A model generated the notes under the pieces. The model did no database searches. It saw only the letters and a program-made list of their open reading frames with translations, and was not told the origin of the DNA. Below, piece after piece: positions 7,729-16,774 of a DNA stretch of 64,000 nucleotides; the stretch's first letter is position 1, and each line of letters begins with the position of its first letter. Origin of the DNA: an uncultured Rhodopila sp. (lineage in GTDB: Bacteria > Pseudomonadota > Alphaproteobacteria > Acetobacterales > Acetobacteraceae); contig CAIZFE010000069.1 in NCBI GenBank assembly GCA_903932145.1, positions 1 through 64,000 of the forward strand. Direction: 5' to 3'. A program made the translations under genes and the position numbers.

Positions 7729-8715
7729 CTATTGCGGCTGGAGAACGGCCGCGCCTTTGAACCGTCCCGCACGAAGATCTGCCAGTGCCTGATTGGCCTG
7801 TCGGAGCGGGTATATCGTCGTTTTCGTAACGATCCGCACTTTCGGTGCCAGAGCCAGGAAATCCAGGCCGTCCTGCCGCGTCAGGTTCGCGACCGAGAGA
7901 AGTTGGCGCTCTTCCCAAAGGATCTCATAGGGAAAACCGGGGATGTCGCTCATGTGGATACCCGCACAGACGACCCGGCCGCCCTTTCGGACGGACTTTA
8001 GCGCGGTAGGGACCAGATTCCCTGCCGTCGCGAAGATGATCGCCGCATCGAGCTGTTCCGGCGGATTTTCATCCGATCCGCCCGCCCAGACAGCACCAAG
8101 TTCGCGGGCGAACGCCTGTGCGGCACCGTCGCCAGGCCGTGTAAAGGCGAACACGGATCGGCCTTGCCACCGGGCGACCTGCGCCAGGATATGTGCGGCG
8201 GCGCCAAAGCCGTACAGGCCCAGTTTTTGGCCATCTCCCGCGATCACCAGGGAGCGCCAGCCGATCAGGCCAGCGCAGAGCAGCGGGGCCAGTGACACAT
8301 CGGTGCCGGTTTCGCCCAGGGAAAATGCGAAACGGGCATCAGCGATCGCGGCGGTCGCAAAGCCGCCGTCATGTGTGAAGCCGGTGAAGCCCGGGTGGTC
8401 GCAAAGGTTCTCCCGCTGCATCTTGCAGTAAGGACACGTGCCACAGGTATGACCGAGCCATGGGATGCCGACGCGTTGGTGCATTTGCAAGCCCTGCACG
8501 CCTGGCCCGATGGCGTCGATGCGCCCCACGATTTCGTGTCCTGGAATGATGGGAAAGCACGGATTGGGCAACTCGCCATCCAAAACGTGAAGATCGGTGC
8601 GGCAGACTCCGCACGCGCCGACTTTGATCCGGATCTCGCCCGGACCCGGCTGCCGGTCGGGCAGTTCGGTCCATTCCAGGGGACCGCCGATCTTATTGAG
8701 CACCATGGCCTGCAT
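7729..8715 (-). CDS. Zinc-dependent alcohol dehydrogenase family protein
   Basis: A 328-residue medium-chain dehydrogenase. Catalytic zinc ligands are visible: CGVCRTD (Cys37 region), GHEIVGRI and a later Cys at LLCAGLIGW. The structural-zinc cysteines are CGTC-x-x-C-(x)7-C. The Rossmann segment LGLYGFGAAAHILAQVA is near residue 170, with GFGAAA replacing the usual GxGxxG. It oxidises alcohols or reduces aldehydes with NAD(P). It starts 5 bp after the lon stop, so it is in the same operon. A second enzyme of the same superfamily lies at 12686-13741; the two clearly differ in sequence. Confidence 0.9.
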   Translation of the reverse strand: MQAMVLNKIGGPLEWTELPDRQPGPGEIRIKVGACGVCRTDLHVLDGELPNPCFPIIPGHEIVGRIDAIGPGVQGLQMHQRVGIPWLGHTCGTCPYCKMQRENLCDHPGFTGFTHDGGFATAAIADARFAFSLGETGTDVSLAPLLCAGLIGWRSLVIAGDGQKLGLYGFGAAAHILAQVARWQGRSVFAFTRPGDGAAQAFARELGAVWAGGSDENPPEQLDAAIIFATAGNLVPTALKSVRKGGRVVCAGIHMSDIPGFPYEILWEERQLLSVANLTRQDGLDFLALAPKVRIVTKTTIYPLRQANQALADLRAGRFKGAAVLQPQ

Positions 8716-8720
8716 CGCGG

Positions 8721-11063
8721 TCAGCCGATTGTTGCTTCTATGGCGTCATCGACCGTTTCCAGCCAAATGAATTTCAACCGGTCACGGGCACTGGGCGGGA
8801 TGTCGTCATAGTCGCGGCGGTTGCGCGCCGGCAGCATGACCGTTTCGATGCCGGCTCTGGCCGCCGCGATGATTTTCTCGCGGATGCCGCCCACGGGAAG
8901 CACGAGGCCGCGCAGGCTGATCTCTCCCGTCATCGCGGTGGTTGGCGGTACCGGGCGACCGGTCATCAACGAGGCCAGCGAGACGAACATCGCCACCCCG
9001 GCCGATGGACCATCCTTAGGCGTGGCGCCGGCAGGTACATGCACATGGACATCGTTCTTAGCGAAAAGCTCGGCGTCTATCCCCATGCGTTCGGCCTTGG
9101 TCTTGAGCAAACTCAGCGCCGCCTGAGCACTTTCTTTCATGACGTCACCCAATTGTCCGGTCAGGATCAGCTTGCCGTTGCCTGGTGTGCGGGTTGCCTC
9201 GATGAACAGAATATCGCCCCCCATGGACGTCCAGGCGAGCCCGGTGGCGATGCCGGCGATCGACGCATGCTGCGCCACGTCCGCGTCGAACATCCTGGGT
9301 CCAAGTATTGAGGCAACCTCATCCACGTCGATACGCACACGACCTGATTTGCCCTCGGCGACGCGGACCGCGACGTTTCGAAACACCGCGCCGATTGCGC
9401 GTTCCAGGTTTCGGACCCCGGCTTCGCGCGTGTAGCCGTCGATAATCAGGTTCAGCGCGGCATCGTCCAGGTCCAGCGCGTCATCGGCCAATCCGTTCTG
9501 CCGCAACTGTCGCGGGAGCAGGTGATTGCGGGCGATCGCCACTTTTTCCTCGGCCGTGTAGCCGGACAGCCGGACCAATTCCATACGGTCGCGCAGCGGG
9601 CCGGGAATGGTGTCGAGTACATTGGCTGTGGCGATGAACAGGACGCGGCTGAGGTCGAAGGGGACGCCGAGATAGGCATCCCGGAATGTGCCGTTCTGCT
9701 CCGGGTCCAGCACTTCCAGTAATGCGGACGCCGGATCGCCCTGGAAGCCGCCCGCGCCAAGCTTGTCGATCTCGTCAAGCATCATGACGCAATTGCGCTC
9801 TCCGGCTCGCCGGATCGCCTGGATGATGTTGCCCGGCATGGCACCAACATACGTCCGGCGATGTCCGCGGATTTCAGCCTCGTCATGCACGCCGCCCAGG
9901 CTGACCCGCATGAATTTTCGGCCCACGGCGCGGGCGATGGACTGGCCCAGCGACGTCTTGCCCACGCCCGGCGGTCCGACGAAGCATAGGATGGGACCTT
10001 TGCCGTCCGGGTTCAATTTGCGCACAGCGAGGTATTCGAGGATACGGCGCTTGATCTTATCCAGGTCGAAATGATCGTCATCCAGCACGCGACGCGCTTG
10101 CGTGATGTCGATGTGCGGTTCGTCCCCGATCCGCCACGGCAGTTCGCTGAGCCATTCCAGATAAGACCGAACCATCCCGGCTTCCGCGGCACCTTCCGGC
10201 ATCTTTTCCAACCGCCGCAGTTCCCGGCTGGCCTGGGTTGCGACGTCGGCGGGCATTCCGGCCTGTTCGAGCTTTTGCTTCAGGTCTTCGAGTTCAGGTG
10301 CGCCATCTTCCGATTCACCAAGCTCCTTTTGGATCGCCTTGAGTTGTTCGCGCAGCATGAACTCCCGCTGGCGCCCCGCCATGGCCGAACGGGTCTGTTG
10401 TCCGATATCATGCGACAGCCGAAGAACCTCATGCCGATAGGCAAGCCGGGAGATCACCAGGTCCAGGCGGGGAAGCAGGTCGACGGTTTGAAGAATTTCC
10501 TGCTTTTCGGTCGATGTCAGGTCCAGCAGACCGGTAACGAAATCGGCGAGGGCACCGGGCTGATCAATCGCCCGAAGTGTTGCCGCCAATTCGGGCGGAG
10601 CTTGCTCGATCAAGGCCAGGACCTCAACGCCACGCTCGCGCAACTGGTGGAGCCGCGCATCAATCTCCGGGCTGCGTTCCAGGGGTTCGGCGATACGCAG
10701 CACGCGGACGACGGGATGCTCGCCGGTGTTTAGCACGGCCTGCAACCGCACTCGGCCCACGCCCTGGATAATGGCGTTATGGGAGCCGTCGCGGCCGGTA
10801 AAGTAGCGCAGCAGCCGAGCTTCGGTTCCGATAACCTCCAGATCGTTCAATTCCGGTGTTTCGGCGAAGGATTCGCGTTGTAGAACGAAAGCGATGTGCT
10901 GCTCCGTGCGGGCGGCTTCCTGGAGCGCGGCTGCCGCGCCCGGGTGGCCGATGACCACGGGCATCACCATTCCTGGCATCAGAACGGTGTCCATGACGGG
11001 CACAAGGATCAGAGTGTCAGCCGGATTGATCGTTTCGTCCGGCGAGAGTTCAGATGCATCCAT
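8721..11063 (-). CDS. lon: ATP-dependent Lon protease
   Basis: A 780-residue LonA. The N-terminal substrate-binding domain begins at LILVPVMDTVLMPGMVMPV. The AAA+ domain has Walker A GPPGVGKTSLGQSIARAVG and Walker B MMLDEIDK. The C-terminal protease domain has the catalytic Ser in PKDGPSAGVAMF and the Lys in GGIREKIIAA. It degrades misfolded and regulatory proteins in the cytosol. The frame is open further upstream, but the ATG at 11063 shares its A with the stop of hsp20 (TGATG), which fixes the start and implies translational coupling. Pairing with a small heat shock protein in a possibly hypoxia-controlled operon suggests a stress-specific Lon; whether a housekeeping lon exists elsewhere cannot be seen. 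Confidence 0.95.
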   Translation of the reverse strand: MDASELSPDETINPADTLILVPVMDTVLMPGMVMPVVIGHPGAAAALQEAARTEQHIAFVLQRESFAETPELNDLEVIGTEARLLRYFTGRDGSHNAIIQGVGRVRLQAVLNTGEHPVVRVLRIAEPLERSPEIDARLHQLRERGVEVLALIEQAPPELAATLRAIDQPGALADFVTGLLDLTSTEKQEILQTVDLLPRLDLVISRLAYRHEVLRLSHDIGQQTRSAMAGRQREFMLREQLKAIQKELGESEDGAPELEDLKQKLEQAGMPADVATQASRELRRLEKMPEGAAEAGMVRSYLEWLSELPWRIGDEPHIDITQARRVLDDDHFDLDKIKRRILEYLAVRKLNPDGKGPILCFVGPPGVGKTSLGQSIARAVGRKFMRVSLGGVHDEAEIRGHRRTYVGAMPGNIIQAIRRAGERNCVMMLDEIDKLGAGGFQGDPASALLEVLDPEQNGTFRDAYLGVPFDLSRVLFIATANVLDTIPGPLRDRMELVRLSGYTAEEKVAIARNHLLPRQLRQNGLADDALDLDDAALNLIIDGYTREAGVRNLERAIGAVFRNVAVRVAEGKSGRVRIDVDEVASILGPRMFDADVAQHASIAGIATGLAWTSMGGDILFIEATRTPGNGKLILTGQLGDVMKESAQAALSLLKTKAERMGIDAELFAKNDVHVHVPAGATPKDGPSAGVAMFVSLASLMTGRPVPPTTAMTGEISLRGLVLPVGGIREKIIAAARAGIETVMLPARNRRDYDDIPPSARDRLKFIWLETVDDAIEATIG

Positions 11064-11452
11064 CAATCGAGCCTTCGCAATGTCAGAAGCAGACAACCGT
11101 CTTGATGTTCCTGGCCAACAAGCTGGTAAGCCCCGGAGGGCAATGGCAACCGCCGTTCGAAACGTCCGTGCGGCAACTCGATCCGATGGACCCGGACCGG
11201 CCGTTGCCGGGTCGGCCATCGTCTGGTGCCCCGGACCATCAACTCACCGTGGCCGATGACGACTTCCATTTCGTCATGCCTGACACCGGGAAGCGCCACC
11301 ACGACGAGCAGCCCGTCTTCGGTTTCCAGCACGTCCAGCGGTGGTTCCCAGCCAGTGGCCGTTGGCCGGAAGGTTTCGCTGTGCGTTCGGTCGGCGCGCG
11401 CCAGCAACGCAAGGGCCTCCGACCACATGGCATCTCTGGCAGAACGTGGCAT
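11063..11452 (-). CDS. Hsp20/alpha-crystallin small heat shock protein
   Basis: A 129-residue chaperone. The alpha-crystallin domain spans about residues 35-128: PPLDVLETEDGLLVVVALPGVRHDEMEVVIGHGELMVRGTR is the standard P-x-x-D-(x)-E-x-(x)-L-(x)-ALPG-(x)-I/V start, and RVHRIELPHGRFERRLPLP is the conserved LPxGxFxRxxxLP box. It would bind unfolded proteins as an oligomer in the cytosol. The frame is open upstream, but ATG 11452 has GAGGT in place and lies 5 bp after the kinase-like gene. Its stop overlaps the lon start. Confidence 0.92.
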   Translation of the reverse strand: MPRSARDAMWSEALALLARADRTHSETFRPTATGWEPPLDVLETEDGLLVVVALPGVRHDEMEVVIGHGELMVRGTRRWPTRQRPVRVHRIELPHGRFERRLPLPSGAYQLVGQEHQDGCLLLTLRRLD

Positions 11453-11457
11453 GGCAG

Positions 11458-12354
11458 CTACCTCTCGGTCCTTGAATGGCTGAATTTTGTATTGGTCTGA
11501 TCTGGCACAGGAAAGATAATCTCCGCCGTGGTGCCCCCACCTTTTCGCTCGGAGTAGTTCACCACTGAGCCGAGAACGCTGGCAAGATCGAATCCGGCAC
11601 CGCATGTTTCAGGATGTCGATCGTTGCCCATTCTTCGGCCGTCATTGGACACGTGCAAGCATGCTCGCGCGGGCCCTTCGAGATGCAGCGACACCGAAAT
11701 GTCCCCCGATCCGCGCCCGGCAAATCCGTGAACGAGCGCTTCGATCACCAGGCTCCAGGTAGCCAGTACGAGGGCTTTGCGCCGTAATGCCGGCAACGCA
11801 AGTGGTTCGATATCGAGATGTGGAACGACCTGGCCGATTGCCGGTCCGAACAGCGAGATCATGCAGCAAACCGTGGTGTTGAGGACGTCGGAACATGTCA
11901 GGAGCCGTTCGTCATCAACGGCGTCCAGGGATCGTTGCGCGGCGGCCAGTTCCATGGCGCCCCTGTATTCAGCGCCGGCACGGTGCCAATCCTGTTCTCT
12001 GAACGGTACACGGTGCTCGAGCTCGGCGATCAGGGTGATCATGGAGTCTGCGCGCTGCATCGCTTGATAGGCCCAAAGTTTCGAATGGGGGGCACTCCCG
12101 GCGGTCTCGCGCGGCACAATGCCGTGAAGGAGCGCGCCGATCAGCGCCTGGCGCGGCAGCGAGACGCTGGCGGCCGTCGCGGCCATGCGGTCCAGTTGTG
12201 ACACATGCGCCCTGTCCGTGTGATGGTTCGGGCGAAAATCGATATAGGCCGTCACCTCAGCGTCTGCATTGCTGGCGATCCATCCAGAGCGTGCGGCATC
12301 GACGGTCGCGGCTGCGCGGGATCGAGGGATAGGGGCTGATTGGGTCACCGACAT
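11458..12354 (-). CDS. Degenerate histidine-kinase-like ATPase protein
   Basis: A 298-residue soluble protein. The C-terminal 110 residues look like a HisKA_2/HWE-type ATPase domain: LVIEALVHGFAGRGSGDISVSL in place of the N-box, VSNDGRRMG in place of the D-x-G box, and GAGFDLASVLGSVVNYSERK near the end. The N-box has lost the N-A residues that coordinate Mg-ATP, and the G-x-G box is poor, so ATP use is doubtful. The middle (residues about 55-190) could be a dimerisation region; SLPRQALIGALLHGIV may replace the phospho-acceptor helix. ATG 12354 has GGAG upstream and is preferred over the longer open frame. It is first in an operon with hsp20 and lon. Confidence 0.6.
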   Translation of the reverse strand: MSVTQSAPIPRSRAAATVDAARSGWIASNADAEVTAYIDFRPNHHTDRAHVSQLDRMAATAASVSLPRQALIGALLHGIVPRETAGSAPHSKLWAYQAMQRADSMITLIAELEHRVPFREQDWHRAGAEYRGAMELAAAQRSLDAVDDERLLTCSDVLNTTVCCMISLFGPAIGQVVPHLDIEPLALPALRRKALVLATWSLVIEALVHGFAGRGSGDISVSLHLEGPARACLHVSNDGRRMGNDRHPETCGAGFDLASVLGSVVNYSERKGGGTTAEIIFPVPDQTNTKFSHSRTER

Positions 12355-12510
12355 GGCAGTGTTCTCCGTTGCTAGGCTCTGGCAGTCAGGCACTTGTGTC
12401 AGGCGGAATGCCGTGAATGAAAGAAGGCGGTCCTGGCCTTCGAGGGCCAGGACCTCAGGTTGGGATTGAGGAAACACGTTCATTGAAACAAACGGCCATT
12501 CGGAAGGACA

Positions 12511-12530
12511 GACTCGGAAACTACTCAGAT
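12511..12530 (-). promoter_or_regulatory. FixJ-like site A, upstream of the kinase-like/hsp20/lon operon
   Basis: Read on the minus strand, the site is TCTGAGTAGTTTCCGAGTC, about 160 bp upstream of the start at 12354. It shares the core GAGTA-N-TTTCCGA with sites at 18264, 21177 and 39929. FixJ-class regulators of Rhizobia are known to bind AGTA/GTAG sequences running into TTTCC, so a NarL/FixJ-family activator is the likely ligand. Pattern is seen; ligand is inferred. Confidence 0.6.
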
Positions 12531-12620
12531 TGTGGGGTCTTTTTGTTCCCGGCTTGGCCGTCGCCGCGATCAGACCGGCACTGCGGCGCCTGATGCCGCA
12601 GACGCCGCCCGGCCAGAATG

Positions 12621-12644
12621 CCGGGCCCCGAAATGGGCCCCCGG
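12621..12644 (-). terminator. GC-rich stem-loop after the AdhP-type gene
   Basis: Downstream of the stop at 12686 on the minus strand, CCGGGGGCCC and GGGCCCGG form a strong stem around a 6-nt loop. No U-run follows, so it may act as a partial or factor-dependent terminator separating the dehydrogenase from the next operon. Confidence 0.4.
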
Positions 12645-12685
12645 ACATCAACGATTCCCAAAATGCAATTGCGGCCTGCGGGCTT

Positions 12686-13741
12686 TTAACGCTTGGACCC
12701 CACCGGAGCCGCGCCTGAAAAATCGAGGACTACCCGTGAAGGAACATCGCCATGCGCGAGGCGTTGGAACACCTCGTTGATGGCCGATAGCGGTTGCAGT
12801 TCAATATCGGCTTTAACCTTACCCTGGGCTGCGAAGCTGAGCGCCTCCGCCATGTCCTCGCGGTTGCCGACGAATGATCCGCGGACGGTGATGCAGTTGG
12901 CGACAACATCGAACAGCGGCAAGGGGAAGTCGCCGGGCGGCAGTCCGACCAGCACGCACGTGCCGCGCTTGCGGGTCATCCCGACACCCTGTTTGAACGC
13001 GCCCAAAGAGGGGGCGGTGATCAGCACCCCATGGGCGCCGCCATCAGTGCCTTTCTTCACGGCCTCGATCGGGTCGCCGTTCTTCGCATTGACCACCATG
13101 TCAGCCCCCAGCTTTGTGGCGTGGGCGAGTTTGCCGTCATCGATATCAACCGCACAGACACGCAGCCCCATGGCTTTGGCATATTGAATGCCCAAATGGC
13201 CAAGGCCGCCGGCACCGGAGATAACAATCCATTCGCCCGCGCGGGCCTCGGTTTGCTTGATGCCCTTGTATGTGGTGATACCGGCGCAAATCAGCGGCGC
13301 CGCTTCCTTGGCGCCCAGGCCCTTGGGGATGTGCGCCACATAGTCCGGATCAGCAATGATATAGTCCGCGAAGCCGCCGTTCTTTGTGTAACCGCCGAAC
13401 TCTGCCTTCGCGCACACGGTTTCCCATGCCTGTAGGCAGTATTCGCAATGTCCGCACGCCGAATATAACCACGGCACGCCGACGCGGTCTCCTTCCTTCA
13501 CGGTCCTGACTCCTGCCCCGATGGCGGCGACCAGACCGATGCCCTCGTGGCCAGGGGTGAACGGTGGGTTCGGCTTCACGGGCCAGTCACCATTCGCGGC
13601 ATGGAGGTCGGTGTGGCAGACTCCGCATGCCTCGGTCTTGACCAGGATCTGTCCGGGGCCCGGCGTCGGAACATCATACTCCCGAAATTCCAGGGGCTTA
13701 CCGAACGCGACGACGACGGCAGCATGCATTTTGCGTGTCAT
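12686..13741 (-). CDS. adhP: Zinc alcohol dehydrogenase, AdhP (ethanol-active) type
   Basis: A 351-residue enzyme interconverting ethanol and acetaldehyde with NAD. Catalytic zinc ligands: Cys and Asp in ACGVCHTDLH, GHEGIG, and the later Cys in PLICAGITTYKG. The structural zinc site is CGHCEYC-(x)7-C. The Rossmann fold has ISGAGGLGHLGIQYAKAMG. Sequence and length fit AdhP. The frame is open upstream, but the start at 13741 (MTRKMHAAVV) fits the family N-terminus. It lies 41 bp after pntB and near an aldehyde dehydrogenase, so alcohol, aldehyde and transhydrogenase steps appear co-transcribed. Confidence 0.93.
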   Translation of the reverse strand: MTRKMHAAVVVAFGKPLEFREYDVPTPGPGQILVKTEACGVCHTDLHAANGDWPVKPNPPFTPGHEGIGLVAAIGAGVRTVKEGDRVGVPWLYSACGHCEYCLQAWETVCAKAEFGGYTKNGGFADYIIADPDYVAHIPKGLGAKEAAPLICAGITTYKGIKQTEARAGEWIVISGAGGLGHLGIQYAKAMGLRVCAVDIDDGKLAHATKLGADMVVNAKNGDPIEAVKKGTDGGAHGVLITAPSLGAFKQGVGMTRKRGTCVLVGLPPGDFPLPLFDVVANCITVRGSFVGNREDMAEALSFAAQGKVKADIELQPLSAINEVFQRLAHGDVPSRVVLDFSGAAPVGSKR

Positions 13742-13782
13742 GGTTGGCTGTTCCGTTCTTTGAATGAAATATATTGTTCCGG

Positions 13783-15228
13783 TCAAGCGGCGGCGGACAG
13801 ACCGAGGCCCCGGACGGCCTCGATCATTTTGACCAGAACGGCTTCGGCATCGCCGTAAACCATATCGCAATTGTCCGCGTAGAACAGCGCGTTGACGATG
13901 CCGGCATAGCCTTTGCCCTCGCCACGTTTGACGACATAGACCTGCTTTGCCTTGTCGGCATTCAGGATCGGCATGCCGAAGATCGGCGAGGACTTGTCGG
14001 TTCGCGCGGCCGGGTTCACCACGTCGTTGGCGCCGATCACCAGGGCCACATCCGTAGTGGCGAATGCATCGTTGATGTCTTCCAGTTGGAAGATCATGTC
14101 GTACGGCACGCCGGCTTCGGCCAGCAGCACGTCCATCTGCCCGGGCATACGACCGGCCACCGGATGGATCGCAAATTTCACCGAGACACCGGATCCTTGC
14201 AGCAGCTTTACGAATTCATAAAGCTTCTGCTGGCCCTGCGCGACCGCGAGGCCATAACCCGGCACGATGATGACAGAGCCTGCGTAGCGCATGAAGATAC
14301 CGGCGTCAGCGGCCTCGGTCGGTTTCAGGCTGCCTTTGATGGCGCCCCGGGTGTGCTTCGGGGCTTCACCGAAGTTGGTGAACAGCACGTTGCTGACCGA
14401 TCGGTTCATCGCCCGTGCCATCAGCAGCGTCAGCAGCAGACCGGCAGCCCCCACCACCATGCCGGCGATCATCAGTGCCGGATTTTGCAGCGTGAAGCCC
14501 TCCAGGCCCACCGCCAGGCCGGTAAAGGCGTTGTAGATGGAGATCACGACCGGCATATCCGCGCCACCGATCGGCAGCGTCATCAGGATGCCGACGATCA
14601 GGGCGCAGGCGAAGAATACGCAAATCAGCACAGGTTCGGATGGGGTGCCGGCGGTGAGGCTGATGGCCACCAGGTATCCACCAACCGCAAGAGTCGCCAG
14701 CATCGCGACGCCGTTGAAGATCTGCTGTCCCGGGAACCGCATGGGCCGCTTGAGTTCCCCATCCAGTTTAGCCCAGGCGATGATCGACCCCGACATCGAT
14801 ACGGCGCCAATCAAGGCACCGAGCAGGGTGACGACCAGTTGGGTTGCTCCGTGCGTCTTGTTGCCGAACAGTTCCACTGCCGCGATCGCACCGGCCGCAC
14901 CGCCGCCCATTCCGTTGTAGATGGCGACCATTTGCGGCATGGCGGTCATGGCCACGCGTTTTCCGGCCAACCAGGCAGCGCCACCACCGATGCCAAGCGC
15001 AATCACGGCCAATCCGATGTTCTGGACAAGGAACGGCCGGGCGGCGGCATCGACGTCGAACGCATAGAGGAAGCTGGCGAGGACCGCGACCAACATGCCG
15101 ATTCCAGCGACGAATATCCCCGAGGGGGCCGTCACGGGGGACGACATTCGTTTCAGCCCGTACATAAACAGGAACGCGGCGGCGAGATCGGCGGTGCCGA
15201 TCGTGAGTTGCGGAAGCATGGTCAGCAT
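13783..15228 (-). CDS. pntB: Proton-translocating NAD(P) transhydrogenase subunit beta
   Basis: A 481-residue inner-membrane protein. About nine hydrophobic segments occupy the first 270 residues, then the NADP(H)-binding domain III: IVPGYGLAVAQGQQKLYEFV, HPVAGRMPGQMDVLLAEAGV and VIGANDVVNPAARTDKSSPIFGMPIL are signature strings. Together with PntAA and PntAB it couples hydride transfer between NADH and NADP+ to proton movement. ATG 15228 has GAGGAAACC upstream and follows the PntAB stop by 10 bp; the longer frame is not needed. Confidence 0.95.
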   Translation of the reverse strand: MLTMLPQLTIGTADLAAAFLFMYGLKRMSSPVTAPSGIFVAGIGMLVAVLASFLYAFDVDAAARPFLVQNIGLAVIALGIGGGAAWLAGKRVAMTAMPQMVAIYNGMGGGAAGAIAAVELFGNKTHGATQLVVTLLGALIGAVSMSGSIIAWAKLDGELKRPMRFPGQQIFNGVAMLATLAVGGYLVAISLTAGTPSEPVLICVFFACALIVGILMTLPIGGADMPVVISIYNAFTGLAVGLEGFTLQNPALMIAGMVVGAAGLLLTLLMARAMNRSVSNVLFTNFGEAPKHTRGAIKGSLKPTEAADAGIFMRYAGSVIIVPGYGLAVAQGQQKLYEFVKLLQGSGVSVKFAIHPVAGRMPGQMDVLLAEAGVPYDMIFQLEDINDAFATTDVALVIGANDVVNPAARTDKSSPIFGMPILNADKAKQVYVVKRGEGKGYAGIVNALFYADNCDMVYGDAEAVLVKMIEAVRGLGLSAAA

Positions 15229-15238
15229 GTTGGTTTCC

Positions 15239-15562
15239 TCAATGCTTCTTTGCGTGTTTGGCATATTTGGTGTGGACGGCGACGCTGGGTTGGAACATCG
15301 CGAGCATGCGGTGCGTTACAGCATAACCGCCGGCTGCGTTGCCGGCTCCCAGCAGGACGGCAAAGAACCCGATCGCCTGTTCCAGGGTATTACTTGCGTT
15401 TAACAACGCGAACAGCCCGCCTACAACGACGATGCCATGGACGAAGTTTGACCCCGACATCAGCGGCGTATGCAGGATCGCCGGCACGCGGCCGATGATG
15501 ACCCAGCCGGTAAACGCGGCGAGCATGAAGATGGTGATGGCAACGAAACCGGTGATTTCCAT
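15239..15562 (-). CDS. pntAB: NAD(P) transhydrogenase subunit alpha 2 (membrane part)
   Basis: A 107-residue protein with three hydrophobic segments (about residues 4-24, 32-54, 60-85), containing GRVPAILHTPLMSGSNFVHGI, which is typical of the membrane part of the alpha subunit. In this organism the alpha chain is split into a soluble PntAA and a membrane PntAB, as in Rhodospirillum-type enzymes. It lies 12 bp after pntAA and 10 bp before pntB. Confidence 0.93.
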   Translation of the reverse strand: MEITGFVAITIFMLAAFTGWVIIGRVPAILHTPLMSGSNFVHGIVVVGGLFALLNASNTLEQAIGFFAVLLGAGNAAGGYAVTHRMLAMFQPSVAVHTKYAKHAKKH

Positions 15563-15574
15563 GGGCGAGACTCC

Positions 15575-16696
15575 CTACGCGGCCTTGGCGGCGGCGACGT
15601 CGTTGCAAAGCTTGCCAGCATGGGTAAGGGCCGTCTTGGCAAGGATTTCATCCTTCCAGTCGATCTCGATGATGTTGTCTTTCAGCATCAGAATGAGCAG
15701 GTTGTATTGATTCTTCGCATAGAGTTCGCTGGCATCCTGACCCAGCAGCGAGGGCACGTTCAGCGGCGCAACGATCGTTACGTGACCGACCTGCGTGGTC
15801 TCCCCGGGTTGCGTGTCCTCACAGTTGCCGCCGCCTTCGGCTGACAGATCGACGATAACCGCGCCAGCCTTCATGCCGGCGACCTGGGCTTTGCTGATCA
15901 GCTTCGGTGAGGGGCGGCCGGGAATGGCGGCGGTTGTGATGATCAGGTCGGACTGCTGAATGTGCGCGGTCAATGCAGCGCTGACCTTGGCTTTCTCCTC
16001 GGGCGTCAGTTCGCGGGCGTAGCCGCCCTTGCCGCGGGCATCGACCCCGGTCTCAACAAAGGTGGCGCCCAGCGACAGCGCCTGTTCCCGGGTTTCCGGA
16101 CGTACATCGTATCCTTCAACGACGGCGCCCAGGCGGTGGGCCGTGGCGATGGCTTCCAGGCCCGCGACCCCCAGGCCCATGACCAAAACCTTGGCGGGAC
16201 CGATGGCGCCGGCCGCGGTGGTAATCTTGGGCAGCACGCGACCTAAATGCGTCGCCCCAAGCTGAACGGCATAATACCCCGCCAGCGCCGACTGACTCGA
16301 CAATGCATCCATCGACTGCGCTCGGGTAATGCGCGGCAACGTCTCCATCGCGAAGCAGGTGATTTTCCTGTCGAGCAGACGCTGGACCAGCGGCTTATGC
16401 AGTCCGGCGTCAATGAAGGAAATCAGGATCGCGCCTTCTTTCATGGCGTCGATCGCCTCCAACGCCGGTGGCTGCACGGCCAGCACCACGTCCGCGTCCG
16501 CCAGCATCGCGCGGCGGTCGGACATGAAGGCAACGTCCCTGAATGCACTGTCGGGTAGCTTGCTGGCGTCGCCGGCGCCAGTTTGCATATGCAGACGGGC
16601 ACCCAACTTAACCAACTTCGGCACCACGGACGGGACCAGCGCCACCCGCCGTTCATGCGGCTGGGTTTCCTTCAGAACAGCGACATTCACAAACAT
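15575..16696 (-). CDS. pntAA: NAD(P) transhydrogenase subunit alpha 1 (NAD-binding)
   Basis: A 373-residue soluble subunit, domain I of transhydrogenase, related to alanine dehydrogenase. Seen: KETQPHERRVALVPSVVPKLVKLGA at the N-terminus, AKVLVMGLGVAGLEAIATAHRLGA as the NAD-binding GxGxxG, a mobile-loop-like GKGGYARELTPEE and SAEGGGNCEDTQPG near 285. It binds NAD(H) and passes hydride to the NADP(H) domain of PntB. First of the three pnt genes, 78 bp after the aldehyde dehydrogenase gene, so possibly on that transcript. Confidence 0.94.
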   Translation of the reverse strand: MFVNVAVLKETQPHERRVALVPSVVPKLVKLGARLHMQTGAGDASKLPDSAFRDVAFMSDRRAMLADADVVLAVQPPALEAIDAMKEGAILISFIDAGLHKPLVQRLLDRKITCFAMETLPRITRAQSMDALSSQSALAGYYAVQLGATHLGRVLPKITTAAGAIGPAKVLVMGLGVAGLEAIATAHRLGAVVEGYDVRPETREQALSLGATFVETGVDARGKGGYARELTPEEKAKVSAALTAHIQQSDLIITTAAIPGRPSPKLISKAQVAGMKAGAVIVDLSAEGGGNCEDTQPGETTQVGHVTIVAPLNVPSLLGQDASELYAKNQYNLLILMLKDNIIEIDWKDEILAKTALTHAGKLCNDVAAAKAA

Positions 16697-16774
16697 GGAG
16701 GGCTCCGGCTTATGTCCAGGGGCGCGGGACGTGACGGCTGCGGCGAGGAGATCCCGATGCCGCAGCCGCGTGCA

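Noticed and set aside
8721-11219. Lon starting at 11219 with 52 extra residues
   Set aside because: Those residues overlap hsp20 in another frame; the TGATG overlap gives a better start at 11063.
12511-12530. Reading the TCGGAAA sites as extracytoplasmic sigma factor -35 elements (GGAAC type)
   Set aside because: The sites lack GGAAC and a CGTT-like -10 box at 16-17 bp, and the conserved part extends on both sides of GGAA, which fits an activator site better.
13774-15498. A 574-codon open frame on the + strand
   Set aside because: It is antisense to pntB and pntAB, whose protein families are certain. Its composition (many His, Arg, Gln, Gly) is that of a mirror frame in GC-rich DNA.
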